A stretch of 64,000 nt of DNA from Armatimonadota bacterium (GCA_016869025.1 VGFA01000013.1:1-64000), one strand, 5' to 3'; shown: positions 41,230 through 52,973, counted from the stretch's first letter. Notes: generated from the letters alone by a model not told the origin. Program-made: numbers and translations.

Positions 41230-44200
41230 GTGCAGTCGAGGGACGAGGCCCTGCGAATTGCAAGAGACCGTGTCACTCGGGTATTCCGGTATCTCGAGGC
41301 TCTTAACCAACACCGCAACCCTGCAAAGCGACAGATTAGCGAGCAACTCTGGGCCCTCTGGTTCAAAGGCCTTCCAGATCATCCCGCGATCAGAATCGGT
41401 GATCGTACGGTCACTCAACGTGAAGCAACGGGGAGGCCAATTACAGGCCAATCGAAAGAAGTCGGGGATTTCATTCTCAAGGTCAAGCGCCCGACGCTGA
41501 CGCATGCTCCCAATCCGCCTGGCGGGCTCTCACAGTGGCTAGAGCGCGGGTGGGAGGATCCATCGCAAAGCGTGCGCGTAAGGGAGACGACCAATGAACG
41601 TCAGGATTCAGGCGAATCACGGTTGGTCAGGTTCGAGGACGATCCGGGACAAGTCAGAAATCTGCAATCCTGGTCGACCGTACGCGATGAATGGGCTCGA
41701 AATGAACTCCCTGCTCGAGCAGCAATGCGCGTATTTGAACGGTTGTATGAGACCTACGGCCGAATGGATCGAGAGGGTGAACGGGTTGAGCTAGTGATCG
41801 GCGACGGAATCCTCAGTTGGCGCGTGCCTAGCGGCGGGGTCTTCCATCCTATTCTTCTTCAGCGGGTGCAACTGCAGTTTGACACAGACATCCCTGAGTT
41901 CACCGTGATTGAGACAGAGCACCAGGTTGAACTTTATACAGCACTCCTGCGCGCGATACCCGGAGTTGACGCTCGGGGGTTCGCTCATCTGAGGGAGGAA
42001 CTCGAGAAGCGCGGCTATCATCCGCTGGGGGAGGCGGACACTGACGGGTTCCTGCGGCGGTTTGTCCTCCACCTCTCGCCCCATGGTCAGTTCGATAATC
42101 AGTCTTCGCCAAAGCCCGAAAGTGATGAACCCATCGTTAGTCGTAGTCCGGTTCTATTTCTCCGAGAACGTACGCTTGGATTCGCAGCCGCGATCGAAGG
42201 AGTCCTCACCGACCTCGCCGAGCGCGGCAGTCTTCAAGGACCGCTCATAGGCGTCGTTGGCATCGAACAGCCCCGAGGGGGGTCAGAGGAGTCCAGATCG
42301 TCCTTACCCCATGGACGGGAACCTGAGGAGACTCTCTTTGCCAAACCCTGGAACACTGAGCAAGCGAGGGTAGCGGAGCGGCTCGATCGTGAGGGAGCAG
42401 TCCTCGTCCAAGGTCCGCCAGGAACTGGCAAGTCCCACACAATAGCGAACTTGGTGGGGCACTTGCTTGCCCAGGGGCAGAGCGTCTTGATCACGGCTCA
42501 TACGACAAAGGCCTTGCGAGTTCTGCGCGGCCACGTCATTGAGGCTCTCCGGCCTCTTTGTGTCAGTGTTCTCGAAAGTGACCTCGACAGTCGTAAGCAA
42601 CTGGAGCAGTCAGTCGAAGCGATAGTCGAGCGGCTCTCCAAATCGAACGCGGCCGAGCTTGAGGCGCAAGCAGAGAGGCTGGCAACCGAACGGGGGCATC
42701 TGCTCGCAAGGCTGAGAGAAGTGCGTGCAGCGCTGCTGGAGGCCCGCACGAGCGAGTACAGAGAGATAGTGATACTCGAAGAGACTTGCACCCCCGCCGA
42801 TGCCGCTCGGAAAGTTGCCCGCGAGCGTGCCGAACATAGCTGGATTCCTTCCCCGATCCTAACTGGCCTGCCCTTGCCACTCTCGCACGGCGAACTTGTC
42901 GATTTGTACCGGACGAATGCGAGTCTCACTCCTGAAGATGAACTGGAACTCTCGCTCGCGCTTCCAAACCCGGTTGAGATCCTCACTTCTGAAGAGTTCG
43001 CCTCTCTGGTCCGGCTACGTGGTGACATCTTGGGTGCCGAAAGGAACTTCAGGGATGACCTCTGGGCGGATCCTCCTGCCCAAGGAGACGCCGAGAAGCT
43101 CGAGCTGGTTGGCCAGCGCCTCCTCGCCTCGATCCAAGCGATCAACCAGAGTGAACCCTGGAGGCTCGCCGCGCTAGCAGCGGGTCAGCGAGGCGAAACC
43201 CACCGAGAGCCCTGGGAACAGTTGCTCGCGAAGATACGGGATGTCTCAGACCTAGCAGGACAGCTGAAGGAGGTCCTAATTCGGTACGACCCAAAGCCGT
43301 CGCGTCAGATCCCGCTCGACAAGCAACAGGAACTAGTGGCTCAAGTGCTTGGTCATATAGGTAACCGTCGCAAGCTGGGGCTTCTGGCGCTCCTCACGCG
43401 GCCCGATTGGCGCAAGCTGATTAGCGAATCCCGCGTGAACCAGAACCCCCCCAGCGATGCGGAGGATTTCAGAGCCCTACAGGCCGTCGTCTCACTTGAG
43501 ATTTCCCGCAAAGAGCTAACAACACGATGGGAAAGACAGATAACCGCCATCGGGGGCCCCCAATCGGTCTCCCTGGGTGCGGAACCGGAGCTTGCCGCTA
43601 GCCAGTTCGCGCAGACAATACGTTCCTCGCTAGATTGGAGGTCTCAGCAACTCGATCGCGTCGTCTCGGATCTCGAGCGGTGGGGATTCCGATGGACCGC
43701 CTTCATCGACGAACAGCCACCAAATCTATCCCCCCACGGTGACCTCATCAGGATGGCAGAGGGTGTCACTAAACACATCCCAAGGATCATCCAAGCACGG
43801 GCCAACTCGATCCGATTGTGGAATGTCGAAGGCCACCTCTCGGCGCTGCGACACGATCTCGAGCTCGTCTCTTCGAGCAGTCTCACCGGCGGTGTGGTGA
43901 GCAATCTGCGTCGAGCGGTCTCGATGCTGGATGCGGGAGAGTACAGGCATGCCTTTGACCGACTTGTGGATCTTCATCATCGTCAAGAAGACCTGCTGAG
44001 ACGGCGGGAGCTGCTTGAGCGTTTAGAGGCCGGGGCGCCCTCTTGGGCTCAAGCTATACGGAATCGAAAGAGCGTTCATGGGAATGGTGAGCTACCAGGC
44101 GACCCAGCAGCTGCTTGGCTCTGGCGGCAACTGGATGACGAGCTTGAAAGACGTGGATCAGCTAGGATCCAGAAGCTGCAAGAAGACGTATCGAGCCACG

Positions 44201-46182
44201 CTGAGGCGCTTCGAAAGGTCACCGTTGAGCTAATCGACCGACGGGCATGGGCCGCTCAAGTCCGGCGGACCACGCTGCAACAGCGACAAGCGCTCATGGG
44301 GTGGCTGGGCATCGTGAGGCGAATCGGCAAGGGCTACGGGAGAATGGTCGCCCAGCTGCGCGCCGAGGCCGCCAAACGGATGACCGAATCAAGGGCTGCG
44401 GTGCCAGTCTGGATCATGCCATTCTCCAGGGTTGTGGAGCATTTCGACCCAAGGACGACGCGGTTCGACGTCGTCATCATCGACGAAGCGAGCCAAAGCG
44501 ATGCCATGGCCCTAATCACCTTCTACCTTGCCCGCAGGGTTGTCATAGTGGGCGACCACCAACAGGTCAGTCCCGAGGCCGTGGGCCAGGATCTCGATGT
44601 GGTGCACAACCTCATCCGTGAGTATCTTCAGGGAATCCCAAACGCAATACTGTATGATGGTCGCCGTTCGATTTATGACATTGCGAGGGAATCCTTTGGA
44701 GGCACAATCGTACTCGAGGAGCACTTCAGGTGTGTACCGGAGATCATCCAATTCAGCAACTGGCTGTCCTATGACTGGAGGATCAAGCCGCTTCGCGATC
44801 CCAGTACTGTCAATCTGAGGCCCTTCGTTGTCCCATACCGAGTTCAGGGGATTCGGTCCACAGGGAAGGTCAATTGGGATGAAGTGTTCGCCACAGCGTC
44901 TCTCCTAGTCGCGGCTACGGAACAGCGGGAATATGCAGGCAAGACCTTCGGGGTTGTGTCGCTCCTGGGCGAAGAGCAAGCTTGCGAGATCGACCGCGTC
45001 CTAAGAAGATTCGTTCCGCCGGATCATTACAGCAAGCGCCGTGTTCTGTGTGGAACTGCAGCACAGTTCCAGGGTGACGAAAGGGACGTGATGTTCCTTT
45101 CGGTCGTTGACGCCCCTCAAGACGGGCCCCTGCCGCTCCGACAGGACGAGCGGTTCAAGCAGAGATTCAACGTGGCCGCGAGCCGCGCCCGTGACCAAAT
45201 GTGGGTGATTCACTCGCTCGACCCCGGCAAGGATCTCAAGCCCGGCGATCTCCGGCAACAGTTGATTGAGTATGCGATTGATCCCTCGGCAGTCATCAAC
45301 ATGCACGACGAGGTCCAGGCAAGGGCCGAATCCGAGTTCGAGAGGTCCGTAATTCGAAGACTGATGAATGCTGGCTATCGCGTGCGGCCGCAGTACCCTG
45401 CTGGCAGTCTGCGGATCGACATCGTCGTAGAAGGCGGGGGCAACCGTCTGGCGATTGAATGTGATGGTGACAGATACCATCCTATTGAGAAACTCCCTGA
45501 GGATATGGAACGTCAGGCGATTCTGGAGCGGCTTGGCTGGCGTTTCGTTCGCCTGCGTGGAAGTCACTTCTTCAGGGCTCCAGATGAAGCTATGGAGGCG
45601 GTTTTCGAGCGATTGCGGGACCGCGAAATCCCACCCGAGCTGGAAGCCCCCAGGCCTGTTCCTGATGTCGCAGAGAATCATCCCTTGATCCGGCGCGTTG
45701 AGTCGCGCGCGGCCGAACTCAGAGAAGAGTGGGCGAAGGATCCTGAGATCAGGTCGCTCCTGAGCAACCAGGAGCAATTCCAAGCCGGACTGCAATGGGA
45801 GGCGCCACTGCCTCCTAGCGATAGAGGCAAGAAGGAGCACAGGCAGAAGCGGGTGGAGCACATTGAGGGTGCGCCTGCAGCTGCATCAGACCTGATCCGC
45901 CCCCCGTTGTCAGCCAAAGAACCCAGCGCAAGCGAGCCCATGACGACACGGAGCGAACATGGACTTGTCGAATGGGTTTCGTCCATCGCCCCCAAGATAT
46001 GGTTTGGCATGGCTCATTGGGCCAAGCTGCACGACTGTCTAAGCCCTTGGGAGAGAGCCATGCTCTTCAGCATGGGTCGCTATGTGTCAAGGTCATGGAG
46101 GGTATCTGAAAAGCAGGCGCAATACGCGCGGCGAGTATACGATCGCCTGTTGACGGCCGGATTCGACCCGGAAGGCACATGA
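41230..46182 (+). CDS. Giant SF1 helicase with C-terminal PD-(D/E)XK (Vsr/MTES_1575-like) nuclease
   Basis: Single protein of 1650 residues. Residues 1-340 form an N-terminal domain I do not recognise. Walker A is GPPGTGKS at 395-402. A long, partly coiled-coil insertion follows, then Walker B IIDEAS (Asp 1085, Glu 1086), GDHQQVSPEAV (motif III) and the C-terminal core with QFQGDERDV and NVAASRARDQMW. The nuclease domain holds Asp 1397 and IECDGDRYH (Glu 1410, Asp 1412), with a final domain of about 65 residues. GTG at 41230 has GGAGGG 6 bases upstream. Base composition is clearly lower in GC than its neighbours. Architecture resembles single-gene helicase-nuclease antiphage proteins; defence is inferred. 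Confidence 0.8.
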   Translation: MQSRDEALRIARDRVTRVFRYLEALNQHRNPAKRQISEQLWALWFKGLPDHPAIRIGDRTVTQREATGRPITGQSKEVGDFILKVKRPTLTHAPNPPGGLSQWLERGWEDPSQSVRVRETTNERQDSGESRLVRFEDDPGQVRNLQSWSTVRDEWARNELPARAAMRVFERLYETYGRMDREGERVELVIGDGILSWRVPSGGVFHPILLQRVQLQFDTDIPEFTVIETEHQVELYTALLRAIPGVDARGFAHLREELEKRGYHPLGEADTDGFLRRFVLHLSPHGQFDNQSSPKPESDEPIVSRSPVLFLRERTLGFAAAIEGVLTDLAERGSLQGPLIGVVGIEQPRGGSEESRSSLPHGREPEETLFAKPWNTEQARVAERLDREGAVLVQGPPGTGKSHTIANLVGHLLAQGQSVLITAHTTKALRVLRGHVIEALRPLCVSVLESDLDSRKQLEQSVEAIVERLSKSNAAELEAQAERLATERGHLLARLREVRAALLEARTSEYREIVILEETCTPADAARKVARERAEHSWIPSPILTGLPLPLSHGELVDLYRTNASLTPEDELELSLALPNPVEILTSEEFASLVRLRGDILGAERNFRDDLWADPPAQGDAEKLELVGQRLLASIQAINQSEPWRLAALAAGQRGETHREPWEQLLAKIRDVSDLAGQLKEVLIRYDPKPSRQIPLDKQQELVAQVLGHIGNRRKLGLLALLTRPDWRKLISESRVNQNPPSDAEDFRALQAVVSLEISRKELTTRWERQITAIGGPQSVSLGAEPELAASQFAQTIRSSLDWRSQQLDRVVSDLERWGFRWTAFIDEQPPNLSPHGDLIRMAEGVTKHIPRIIQARANSIRLWNVEGHLSALRHDLELVSSSSLTGGVVSNLRRAVSMLDAGEYRHAFDRLVDLHHRQEDLLRRRELLERLEAGAPSWAQAIRNRKSVHGNGELPGDPAAAWLWRQLDDELERRGSARIQKLQEDVSSHAEALRKVTVELIDRRAWAAQVRRTTLQQRQALMGWLGIVRRIGKGYGRMVAQLRAEAAKRMTESRAAVPVWIMPFSRVVEHFDPRTTRFDVVIIDEASQSDAMALITFYLARRVVIVGDHQQVSPEAVGQDLDVVHNLIREYLQGIPNAILYDGRRSIYDIARESFGGTIVLEEHFRCVPEIIQFSNWLSYDWRIKPLRDPSTVNLRPFVVPYRVQGIRSTGKVNWDEVFATASLLVAATEQREYAGKTFGVVSLLGEEQACEIDRVLRRFVPPDHYSKRRVLCGTAAQFQGDERDVMFLSVVDAPQDGPLPLRQDERFKQRFNVAASRARDQMWVIHSLDPGKDLKPGDLRQQLIEYAIDPSAVINMHDEVQARAESEFERSVIRRLMNAGYRVRPQYPAGSLRIDIVVEGGGNRLAIECDGDRYHPIEKLPEDMERQAILERLGWRFVRLRGSHFFRAPDEAMEAVFERLRDREIPPELEAPRPVPDVAENHPLIRRVESRAAELREEWAKDPEIRSLLSNQEQFQAGLQWEAPLPPSDRGKKEHRQKRVEHIEGAPAAASDLIRPPLSAKEPSASEPMTTRSEHGLVEWVSSIAPKIWFGMAHWAKLHDCLSPWERAMLFSMGRYVSRSWRVSEKQAQYARRVYDRLLTAGFDPEGT

Positions 46183-46321
46183 TTCAACGGATCGCTGATT
46201 CGGTCAGCCCCCGGGGGTGCCAGGTATCCCCAAGAACCCTCCTTGCGAGCAATTCCTGTTCGGTCAAGACTTCCGTCGCTACACTGTGGCAAAGACACCT
46301 CTAACGGAGGAGAATCCGACG

Positions 46322-48268
<1,947 letters not shown>

Positions 48269-48328
48269 CCGCGCGGTGCCTCGGGGTCCGACGCCACGTT
48301 GACCTGGGCCTGTGCGCCGCGACCTGCG

Positions 48329-48838
48329 CTAGCGCTGCATGAAAGGCATCTCGATCTCTCGCTGATCTCCCTCTGTCGTGATTCCCGGGACGTAGATCAC
48401 GATCCGCCCGGATTCCCAAACGATCCGCACATTGGTGAAGCGAATGGCTCCCACTGGGATGCCCGTGAGCGGCCTCGGCAACGGAACCGTGTAGAACATC
48501 CGGCCCCTCAACTTGGCCCCGGCAGGGGTGCCCATTCGGACGAGCTGTCCCGGAGGGATCATCGGCGGTCCAGGGGGACCGAACCCCAGGAAGCTGCCGC
48601 CTGAGGTGCGCATGAGATAGAAGGTGTAGCATCGGCCTCCGGCAACGACGACGTTGCCGAGGGACATGGCGCGGTCAAAGCAATAGGCGTCTCCCTGGCG
48701 CCGCACTTCATCGGCCTTCGGCTTGCCAATCGCAACCGGAGGTTCCGGCCTGGCCTGGGGCTCGGCCGTCGCGATTGCCGCGGAAGCGAGCAGCCACACC
48801 GCCACCAGCGCGCCGGCAAGCCAACGATGAACGTTCAT
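48329..48838 (-). CDS. Secreted protein of unknown function
   Basis: Protein of 169 residues with a clear signal peptide: MNVHRW, a hydrophobic core of about 18 residues, and cleavage probably after ATA at residue 26. The mature part is small, mostly beta-like, with two cysteines (DAYCFDR and GGRCYTF) that could form a disulphide, and a Gly/Pro-rich turn (GFGPPGPPMIPPG). I recognise no family. ATG at 48838 has AAGGAG upstream and lies 5 bases after the SDR stop, so it is the last gene of the radical SAM-nitrilase operon. Confidence 0.7.
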   Translation of the reverse strand: MNVHRWLAGALVAVWLLASAAIATAEPQARPEPPVAIGKPKADEVRRQGDAYCFDRAMSLGNVVVAGGRCYTFYLMRTSGGSFLGFGPPGPPMIPPGQLVRMGTPAGAKLRGRMFYTVPLPRPLTGIPVGAIRFTNVRIVWESGRIVIYVPGITTEGDQREIEMPFMQR

Positions 48839-48843
48839 CTCGA

Positions 48844-49668
48844 TCACTCCTTCCCACGCTCTCCCTGGTCTACGCTCGGCCCGCGCGGAATGTTCCCCTG
48901 CCTGCGGCGGATCATGTGGAAGATCAGGCGATCCACGACCGACGGCAGCGCGGTGTTGAGGGCGATCATGGCCCAGTAGGGCCAGGGCAGTACGCGCCGA
49001 GGCCGGGGCCGGTCGGCGAGCCCCACGATTGCCTCGGCCACCGTCCCCGTGTTGGTCCGCAGCCACCTGGGCCCGGTCACCCCCAGGGGAGTGGGCTTCC
49101 TATGCGCGCTGAACTCGGTGCCGGAAACCGGCCCCGGGGCGACCACGCAGACGTGGATCCCCTTCGGCCGCACCTCGCGGCGCAGCCCCTCGCTGAACCC
49201 TTCCAGGCCGAACTTCGTCGCGTTGTAGATCGTCGTAGTCGGGGTAGCGATCTTCCCGGCCACCGAGCCGACATTGATGATGACCCCGCGCCCCTGCGCC
49301 CGCATCACCGGCAGCACCGCACGCGTCAGAAGAATAGGCGCGACCAGGTTCACCTCAATCTGGGTGTGGATCTCGTCCTCGGGCAGGCGCTCCAGCCAGT
49401 CGTAGCGCCCCAGCCCGGCGTTGTTGACCAGCACGTCAATCGTCCCGTAACGCGCCAGCGCGGCTTCCACGATCCGGGCAATGTCCTCTCGCCGGGTAAG
49501 GTCGGCGGGCACGACGAGGCAATCGCCCAGCTCGGCGGCAAGTTGTCGCAACCGCTCGGCCCTGCGCGCCACCAACACGACCCGGTCTCCGGCGCGGCCG
49601 AATGCCCTGGCCGTTGCCTCGCCGATCCCGCTCGACGCGCCGGTAACGATGACGGTCCGGCCGCTCAC
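48844..49668 (-). CDS. Short-chain dehydrogenase/reductase
   Basis: Classical SDR of 274 residues: TGASSGIGEATARAF coenzyme site, NNAGLGRYDWLE, catalytic Ser in NVGSVAGKIATP and Tyr-Lys in IYNATKFGLEGFS. The C-terminal 60 residues contain a hydrophobic segment (LPWPYWAMIALNTALP) and a basic end, as in membrane-associated SDRs acting on lipids or retinol-like substrates. The start is a GTG at 49668 that overlaps the nitrilase stop (GTGA); the longer frame to 49725 is unlikely. Substrate unknown. Confidence 0.85.
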   Translation of the reverse strand: MSGRTVIVTGASSGIGEATARAFGRAGDRVVLVARRAERLRQLAAELGDCLVVPADLTRREDIARIVEAALARYGTIDVLVNNAGLGRYDWLERLPEDEIHTQIEVNLVAPILLTRAVLPVMRAQGRGVIINVGSVAGKIATPTTTIYNATKFGLEGFSEGLRREVRPKGIHVCVVAPGPVSGTEFSAHRKPTPLGVTGPRWLRTNTGTVAEAIVGLADRPRPRRVLPWPYWAMIALNTALPSVVDRLIFHMIRRRQGNIPRGPSVDQGERGKE

Positions 49669-50678
49669 GAACCATGCGCCTCCTCGGCGGCCGAGTTCGG
49701 CTCGGGGTCCGCAGCGCCGCACCAACTGGCGGTCTGGACCGGAGGCATCGGCCTCTCGTTGACCATCAGCCGGAAGACGTCGGGCCGCGCGTAGTGTCCC
49801 GTCACGTCGAAGTCAAACTTGCCCTGAACGACCTGCCCCATGTCGAGGTCGGCCGTCAGGATGCCCTCCTTACCAAACAGAGGGCCTGCCAGGTATTCTC
49901 CCAATGGACCGACGATGGCACTGCCGCCGCGCGAAAGGACCTCCGGCAGTTCGACCAGTTCGTCTGATACCTCGAGATCGGCCGGGTACATCCCCCTGGT
50001 CACGAACTGGCAGCAGGACAACACGAAGCACCGCCCCTCGCACGCGATGTGCCGGATCGTGGCCTGCCAGGCGTCGCGCGAGTCGGCGGTGGGCGCCAGA
50101 TATAGTTCCACGCCCTTCGCGTACATGCTCATCCGCGCAAGCGGCATGTAGTTCTCCCAGCAGATGAGCCCACCCAACCGGCCGTGGGGAGTATCCAGAA
50201 CAGGCAGCGTGCTGCCGTCGCCCGCCCCCCAGATGTACCGCTCCGCGGCGGTGGGCATGAGCTTTCGGTGCTTGGCCAGCAGCCGGCCGTCGGGACCGAA
50301 GTACAGCAGGGTGCAGTATACCGTCCCTCGACTGTAGGTCTGGTCGCGCTCGATCACGCCGATGCCCACATACGCCTGCGCCCGGCGTGCCGCCTGCCCG
50401 ATCGCCTCGGTGGCCGGCCCCGGCACCTCCACGGCGTTGGCCCAGTAGCGCGCCCACGCCTTCCTGCCCTCTGCCGTACGCCCACCTACGCGCGTCCCGA
50501 ACCGAAGGCCCCACGGGTAAGCCGGGATGAACGCCTCTGGGAAAAGGATCAACCGCGCACCCTCTGCCGCGGCCGCGTCAATCAGGCGGGAGGCCTTCTC
50601 CAGCGTCGCCTCCCGATCCATCACCGCTGGCGACGCCTGTACCACCGCTGCGCGAACCTTTGCAAACCCTTCACTCAT
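49665..50678 (-). CDS. Nitrilase (carbon-nitrogen hydrolase superfamily)
   Basis: Enzyme of 337 residues with the full catalytic set of true nitrilases: Glu in LILFPEAFIPAYPWG, Lys in LLAKHRKLMPT and Cys in GGLICWENYMPLAR. The AYPWG and CWENYMPLAR phrases mark the aliphatic/aryl-nitrilase branch (conversion of a nitrile to acid and ammonia) rather than amidases. ATG at 50678 overlaps the upstream flippase-like gene by 4 bases. It lies in an operon with a radical SAM protein and a membrane protein; the nitrile substrate is unknown. Confidence 0.88.
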   Translation of the reverse strand: MSEGFAKVRAAVVQASPAVMDREATLEKASRLIDAAAAEGARLILFPEAFIPAYPWGLRFGTRVGGRTAEGRKAWARYWANAVEVPGPATEAIGQAARRAQAYVGIGVIERDQTYSRGTVYCTLLYFGPDGRLLAKHRKLMPTAAERYIWGAGDGSTLPVLDTPHGRLGGLICWENYMPLARMSMYAKGVELYLAPTADSRDAWQATIRHIACEGRCFVLSCCQFVTRGMYPADLEVSDELVELPEVLSRGGSAIVGPLGEYLAGPLFGKEGILTADLDMGQVVQGKFDFDVTGHYARPDVFRLMVNERPMPPVQTASWCGAADPEPNSAAEEAHGS

Positions 50679-51688
50679 CGCAGGCCTCCCTGGCTGAACA
50701 GTCTCAATCTCCGGACCATGAAGAAGCCAAACACCATCGGCAGCCAGAACGTCAGGCCGCGGAACGCCAGCGCGATGATCGTGGCCTGCGGGGCCGGCAC
50801 GCCCAGCGAGACGAAGACCAGGATCATAATGCCTTCCACGACGCCGACCCCTTCGGGGATCGGCGACATCTTCCAGAACAGGATGCCCATCGAATAGCCC
50901 GCTACCAGCGCGCCGGGTGCGATCGGCTGTCGGAACGCCAGGAACAAGGCATAGAGACTCACCAGGTCTACCAGGTGCGCGGCGAGCGCGATCCCGAGCG
51001 GCCGCCCCAGACGCCGCGGGCGCGCGCCGATGGCGGCCCCGGCCCGGGTGAACTCATCGGTGTTCCGCTCGGCCCAACCCGGCCGGAGCGGCGACGGGTG
51101 ACGGAGCCAGCCGCCCAGCCGGGCCCCGGTGCGCTCGATCCAACCCAGGCCGCGGCGCAACTGCGTCGGCCACCACAATCCCAGCAGCAGCACGCCCGCA
51201 AGCCCGGCAGTCCCCAGCAGCAGCAATGCGGCTCCGGTGATCTCGTAGGGCTCGAGATGGTGCCGCAGGAACAGGTGGACCAGCCCGACGACCAGGATGG
51301 CCGTGAAGGCGCACGCGTCGGCCACCCGCACCAGCATGGTGCCAGCCAGGGCACGGGCCGGAGACTGCCTGCGGCGGGCCGCGTCGTCCACGAAGAGCGC
51401 GGAACCGGCCGTTCCGCCGCTGGGGGCCAGGGTGTTGATCAGCAGCGAGGCCAGCAACACCGGCAGGAGATCGCGCCACCGCCCGTCCACCTCCACTACC
51501 TTGAACGCGGCATGGAAGAGCGCGGCGTACGCGGCGTAGTACGCACCCTGCAGCAGGGCCGCGGTCAGCACCCACTGCCACTGACCCTGCCGGAGCGCCT
51601 CCAACAGGTGCTCGATCTCGGTGAGGCGTCCCACCACCACCGCCACGAAGGCGATTACGAGCAGCACTGGCAACCATCTGCGGATCAT
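50675..51688 (-). CDS. Lysylphosphatidylglycerol synthase TM-like (YbhN/UPF0104) membrane protein
   Basis: Polytopic membrane protein of 337 residues with about seven to eight helices, of the flippase-like family (PF03706). The family hallmark LLINTLAPSGGTAGSALFVDDAAR is near residue 85, and the second landmark MSPIPEGVGVVEGIMILVFVSLG is near residue 275. The soluble LPG-synthase domain is absent. ATG at 51688 follows the radical SAM gene by 22 bases. Roles in moving lipid-linked molecules are proposed for the family; no substrate is indicated. Confidence 0.83.
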   Translation of the reverse strand: MIRRWLPVLLVIAFVAVVVGRLTEIEHLLEALRQGQWQWVLTAALLQGAYYAAYAALFHAAFKVVEVDGRWRDLLPVLLASLLINTLAPSGGTAGSALFVDDAARRRQSPARALAGTMLVRVADACAFTAILVVGLVHLFLRHHLEPYEITGAALLLLGTAGLAGVLLLGLWWPTQLRRGLGWIERTGARLGGWLRHPSPLRPGWAERNTDEFTRAGAAIGARPRRLGRPLGIALAAHLVDLVSLYALFLAFRQPIAPGALVAGYSMGILFWKMSPIPEGVGVVEGIMILVFVSLGVPAPQATIIALAFRGLTFWLPMVFGFFMVRRLRLFSQGGLR

Positions 51689-51710
51689 CGCGATTTCCGC
51701 GGTCCCCCGG

Positions 51711-52868
51711 CTATGGACAGCGCAGGATATCCTGCGCCCACAGGCAGTCGGCGCATGATGGTGCGTTGCCCCAGCAGTCTTCGTTGCTCGCGGCGTATGC
51801 GCATGCCATTCCGCAGTCCACGCAGGACGGGAAGCGGAACTCGCGTACCTTTGCTCGAAAGCTCACGTACTCTTCAGCGGCCCAGATCTCCGCGAGCGGC
51901 CGCTCGGCCACCTGGCCGAGCACGTAGCGGCTGACCTCTCTACGCCTCCCATAGATGTAGCAAGGGTAGGAGTGCATCAGGGCGTAGCAGGGGCTCACCC
52001 CGCCGTCCCACCCGATCACCAGCGCCCGGTCCTCGACAAAGCGGCAGCGCCGGGCCGCGCCCCAACCCATTCGTGGAAGCCGGGTGATCCCCCACACCAG
52101 CCAGTCGGCCGACCGCACCGACCAGCCCGCTGGCACCGGCAGCGGTTCCGCGCGGTCGTACAGAATCTCGCCTGCCATCTCCTGGGTGTAGGGCAACAGG
52201 TTGGAAACCAGGGCGAAGGACGCGCCCACGTCCTTGGCCAGCTCGGGCAGCCGGCCCAGTTCCTCCACGTTGCCGCGGGTTGCCACGAACTCCAGGCCGA
52301 TTCGGGGGCCCATGAAGCCGCGCTGCCACGCCATCTCTCGCATGCCTCGCACATTGCTCAGAACCCTGTCAAGGCCGTCTGCCACACCTCCCCGCGCGTA
52401 TGCCTGGATGTGCGCCGTGTCCACGGACACCACAAGGGTATCGAGACGGGCCTCCAGCAGGGCTTCGGCCGTGTGACGGTCGAGGAGCAGTCCATTCGTC
52501 GCCAGCGTCACGCCCGCTCCCGTGGCAGCCGCGCGGGCGACCATGTCCACGATCCGGGAGTGCAGGAGCGGCTCCCCAAAGCCACCGAAGGTGATGCGCC
52601 GCAGGTCAGGGAAGGCGCGCAGTTGCTCCATGACCAGGCCGAAGTTCTCGGAACCCATCTCCCCTGACTGATCGCGCCATGCCCTGCGGATGCAGATGGC
52701 GCAGTCCAGGTTGCAGCGGCCCGTCACCTCGAGATGGATGCGGCGCGCGTCCGGCCTGGCCTGCCAGAGAGATATGCCGTCCTCGCGGGATTCCAGGACA
52801 ACCTCGGTCCCCTGATAGCCAGGGGGAAGCGTTATGCGCCCGTCCTGATCCACGACGAACCTGCCCAC
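51711..52868 (-). CDS. Radical SAM/SPASM protein, possibly tungsten-oxidoreductase maturase
   Basis: Radical SAM enzyme of about 385 residues. The cluster motif is CNLDCAIC (Cys 52, 56, 59), followed by FGGFGEPLLH. The C-terminus is cysteine-rich, with SPASM-like groups CVDCGMAC and CADCLWAQDILRC for auxiliary clusters. The first 20 residues (DQDGRITLPP) look like a short AbrB-type strand pair. The pattern resembles radical SAM proteins found with tungsten-dependent aldehyde oxidoreductases, and an AOR is encoded 2.6 kb upstream on the same strand, but identity needs a profile search. GTG at 52868 is preferred; GTG at 52937 would extend into the divergent promoter region. Confidence 0.72.
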   Translation of the reverse strand: MGRFVVDQDGRITLPPGYQGTEVVLESREDGISLWQARPDARRIHLEVTGRCNLDCAICIRRAWRDQSGEMGSENFGLVMEQLRAFPDLRRITFGGFGEPLLHSRIVDMVARAAATGAGVTLATNGLLLDRHTAEALLEARLDTLVVSVDTAHIQAYARGGVADGLDRVLSNVRGMREMAWQRGFMGPRIGLEFVATRGNVEELGRLPELAKDVGASFALVSNLLPYTQEMAGEILYDRAEPLPVPAGWSVRSADWLVWGITRLPRMGWGAARRCRFVEDRALVIGWDGGVSPCYALMHSYPCYIYGRRREVSRYVLGQVAERPLAEIWAAEEYVSFRAKVREFRFPSCVDCGMACAYAASNEDCWGNAPSCADCLWAQDILRCP

Positions 52869-52941
52869 AGGCGGCACCCCCCCAGGCCGTGCCCCGAGAT
52901 TGCGGCCCGTGGCGACATTTCTACAACTGCCTCCCACTCTC

Positions 52942-52973
52942 TTGCTCTAGCATCGTGGTGGTTTTGGTATCAT
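52942..52973 (+). promoter_or_regulatory. Weak promoter candidate of the phosphoesterase gene (possibly leaderless)
   Basis: TTGCTC and TATCAT are 20 bases apart. The -10-like element ends only 8 bases before the ATG at 52982, and no ribosome-binding site precedes that ATG. If used, the transcript would begin at or next to the start codon. The long spacer makes this tentative. Confidence 0.25.

Noticed and set aside
41230-46182. Part of a restriction-modification or BREX island
   Set aside because: No methyltransferase, specificity subunit or other defence gene is adjacent; both flanks are ordinary metabolic genes.
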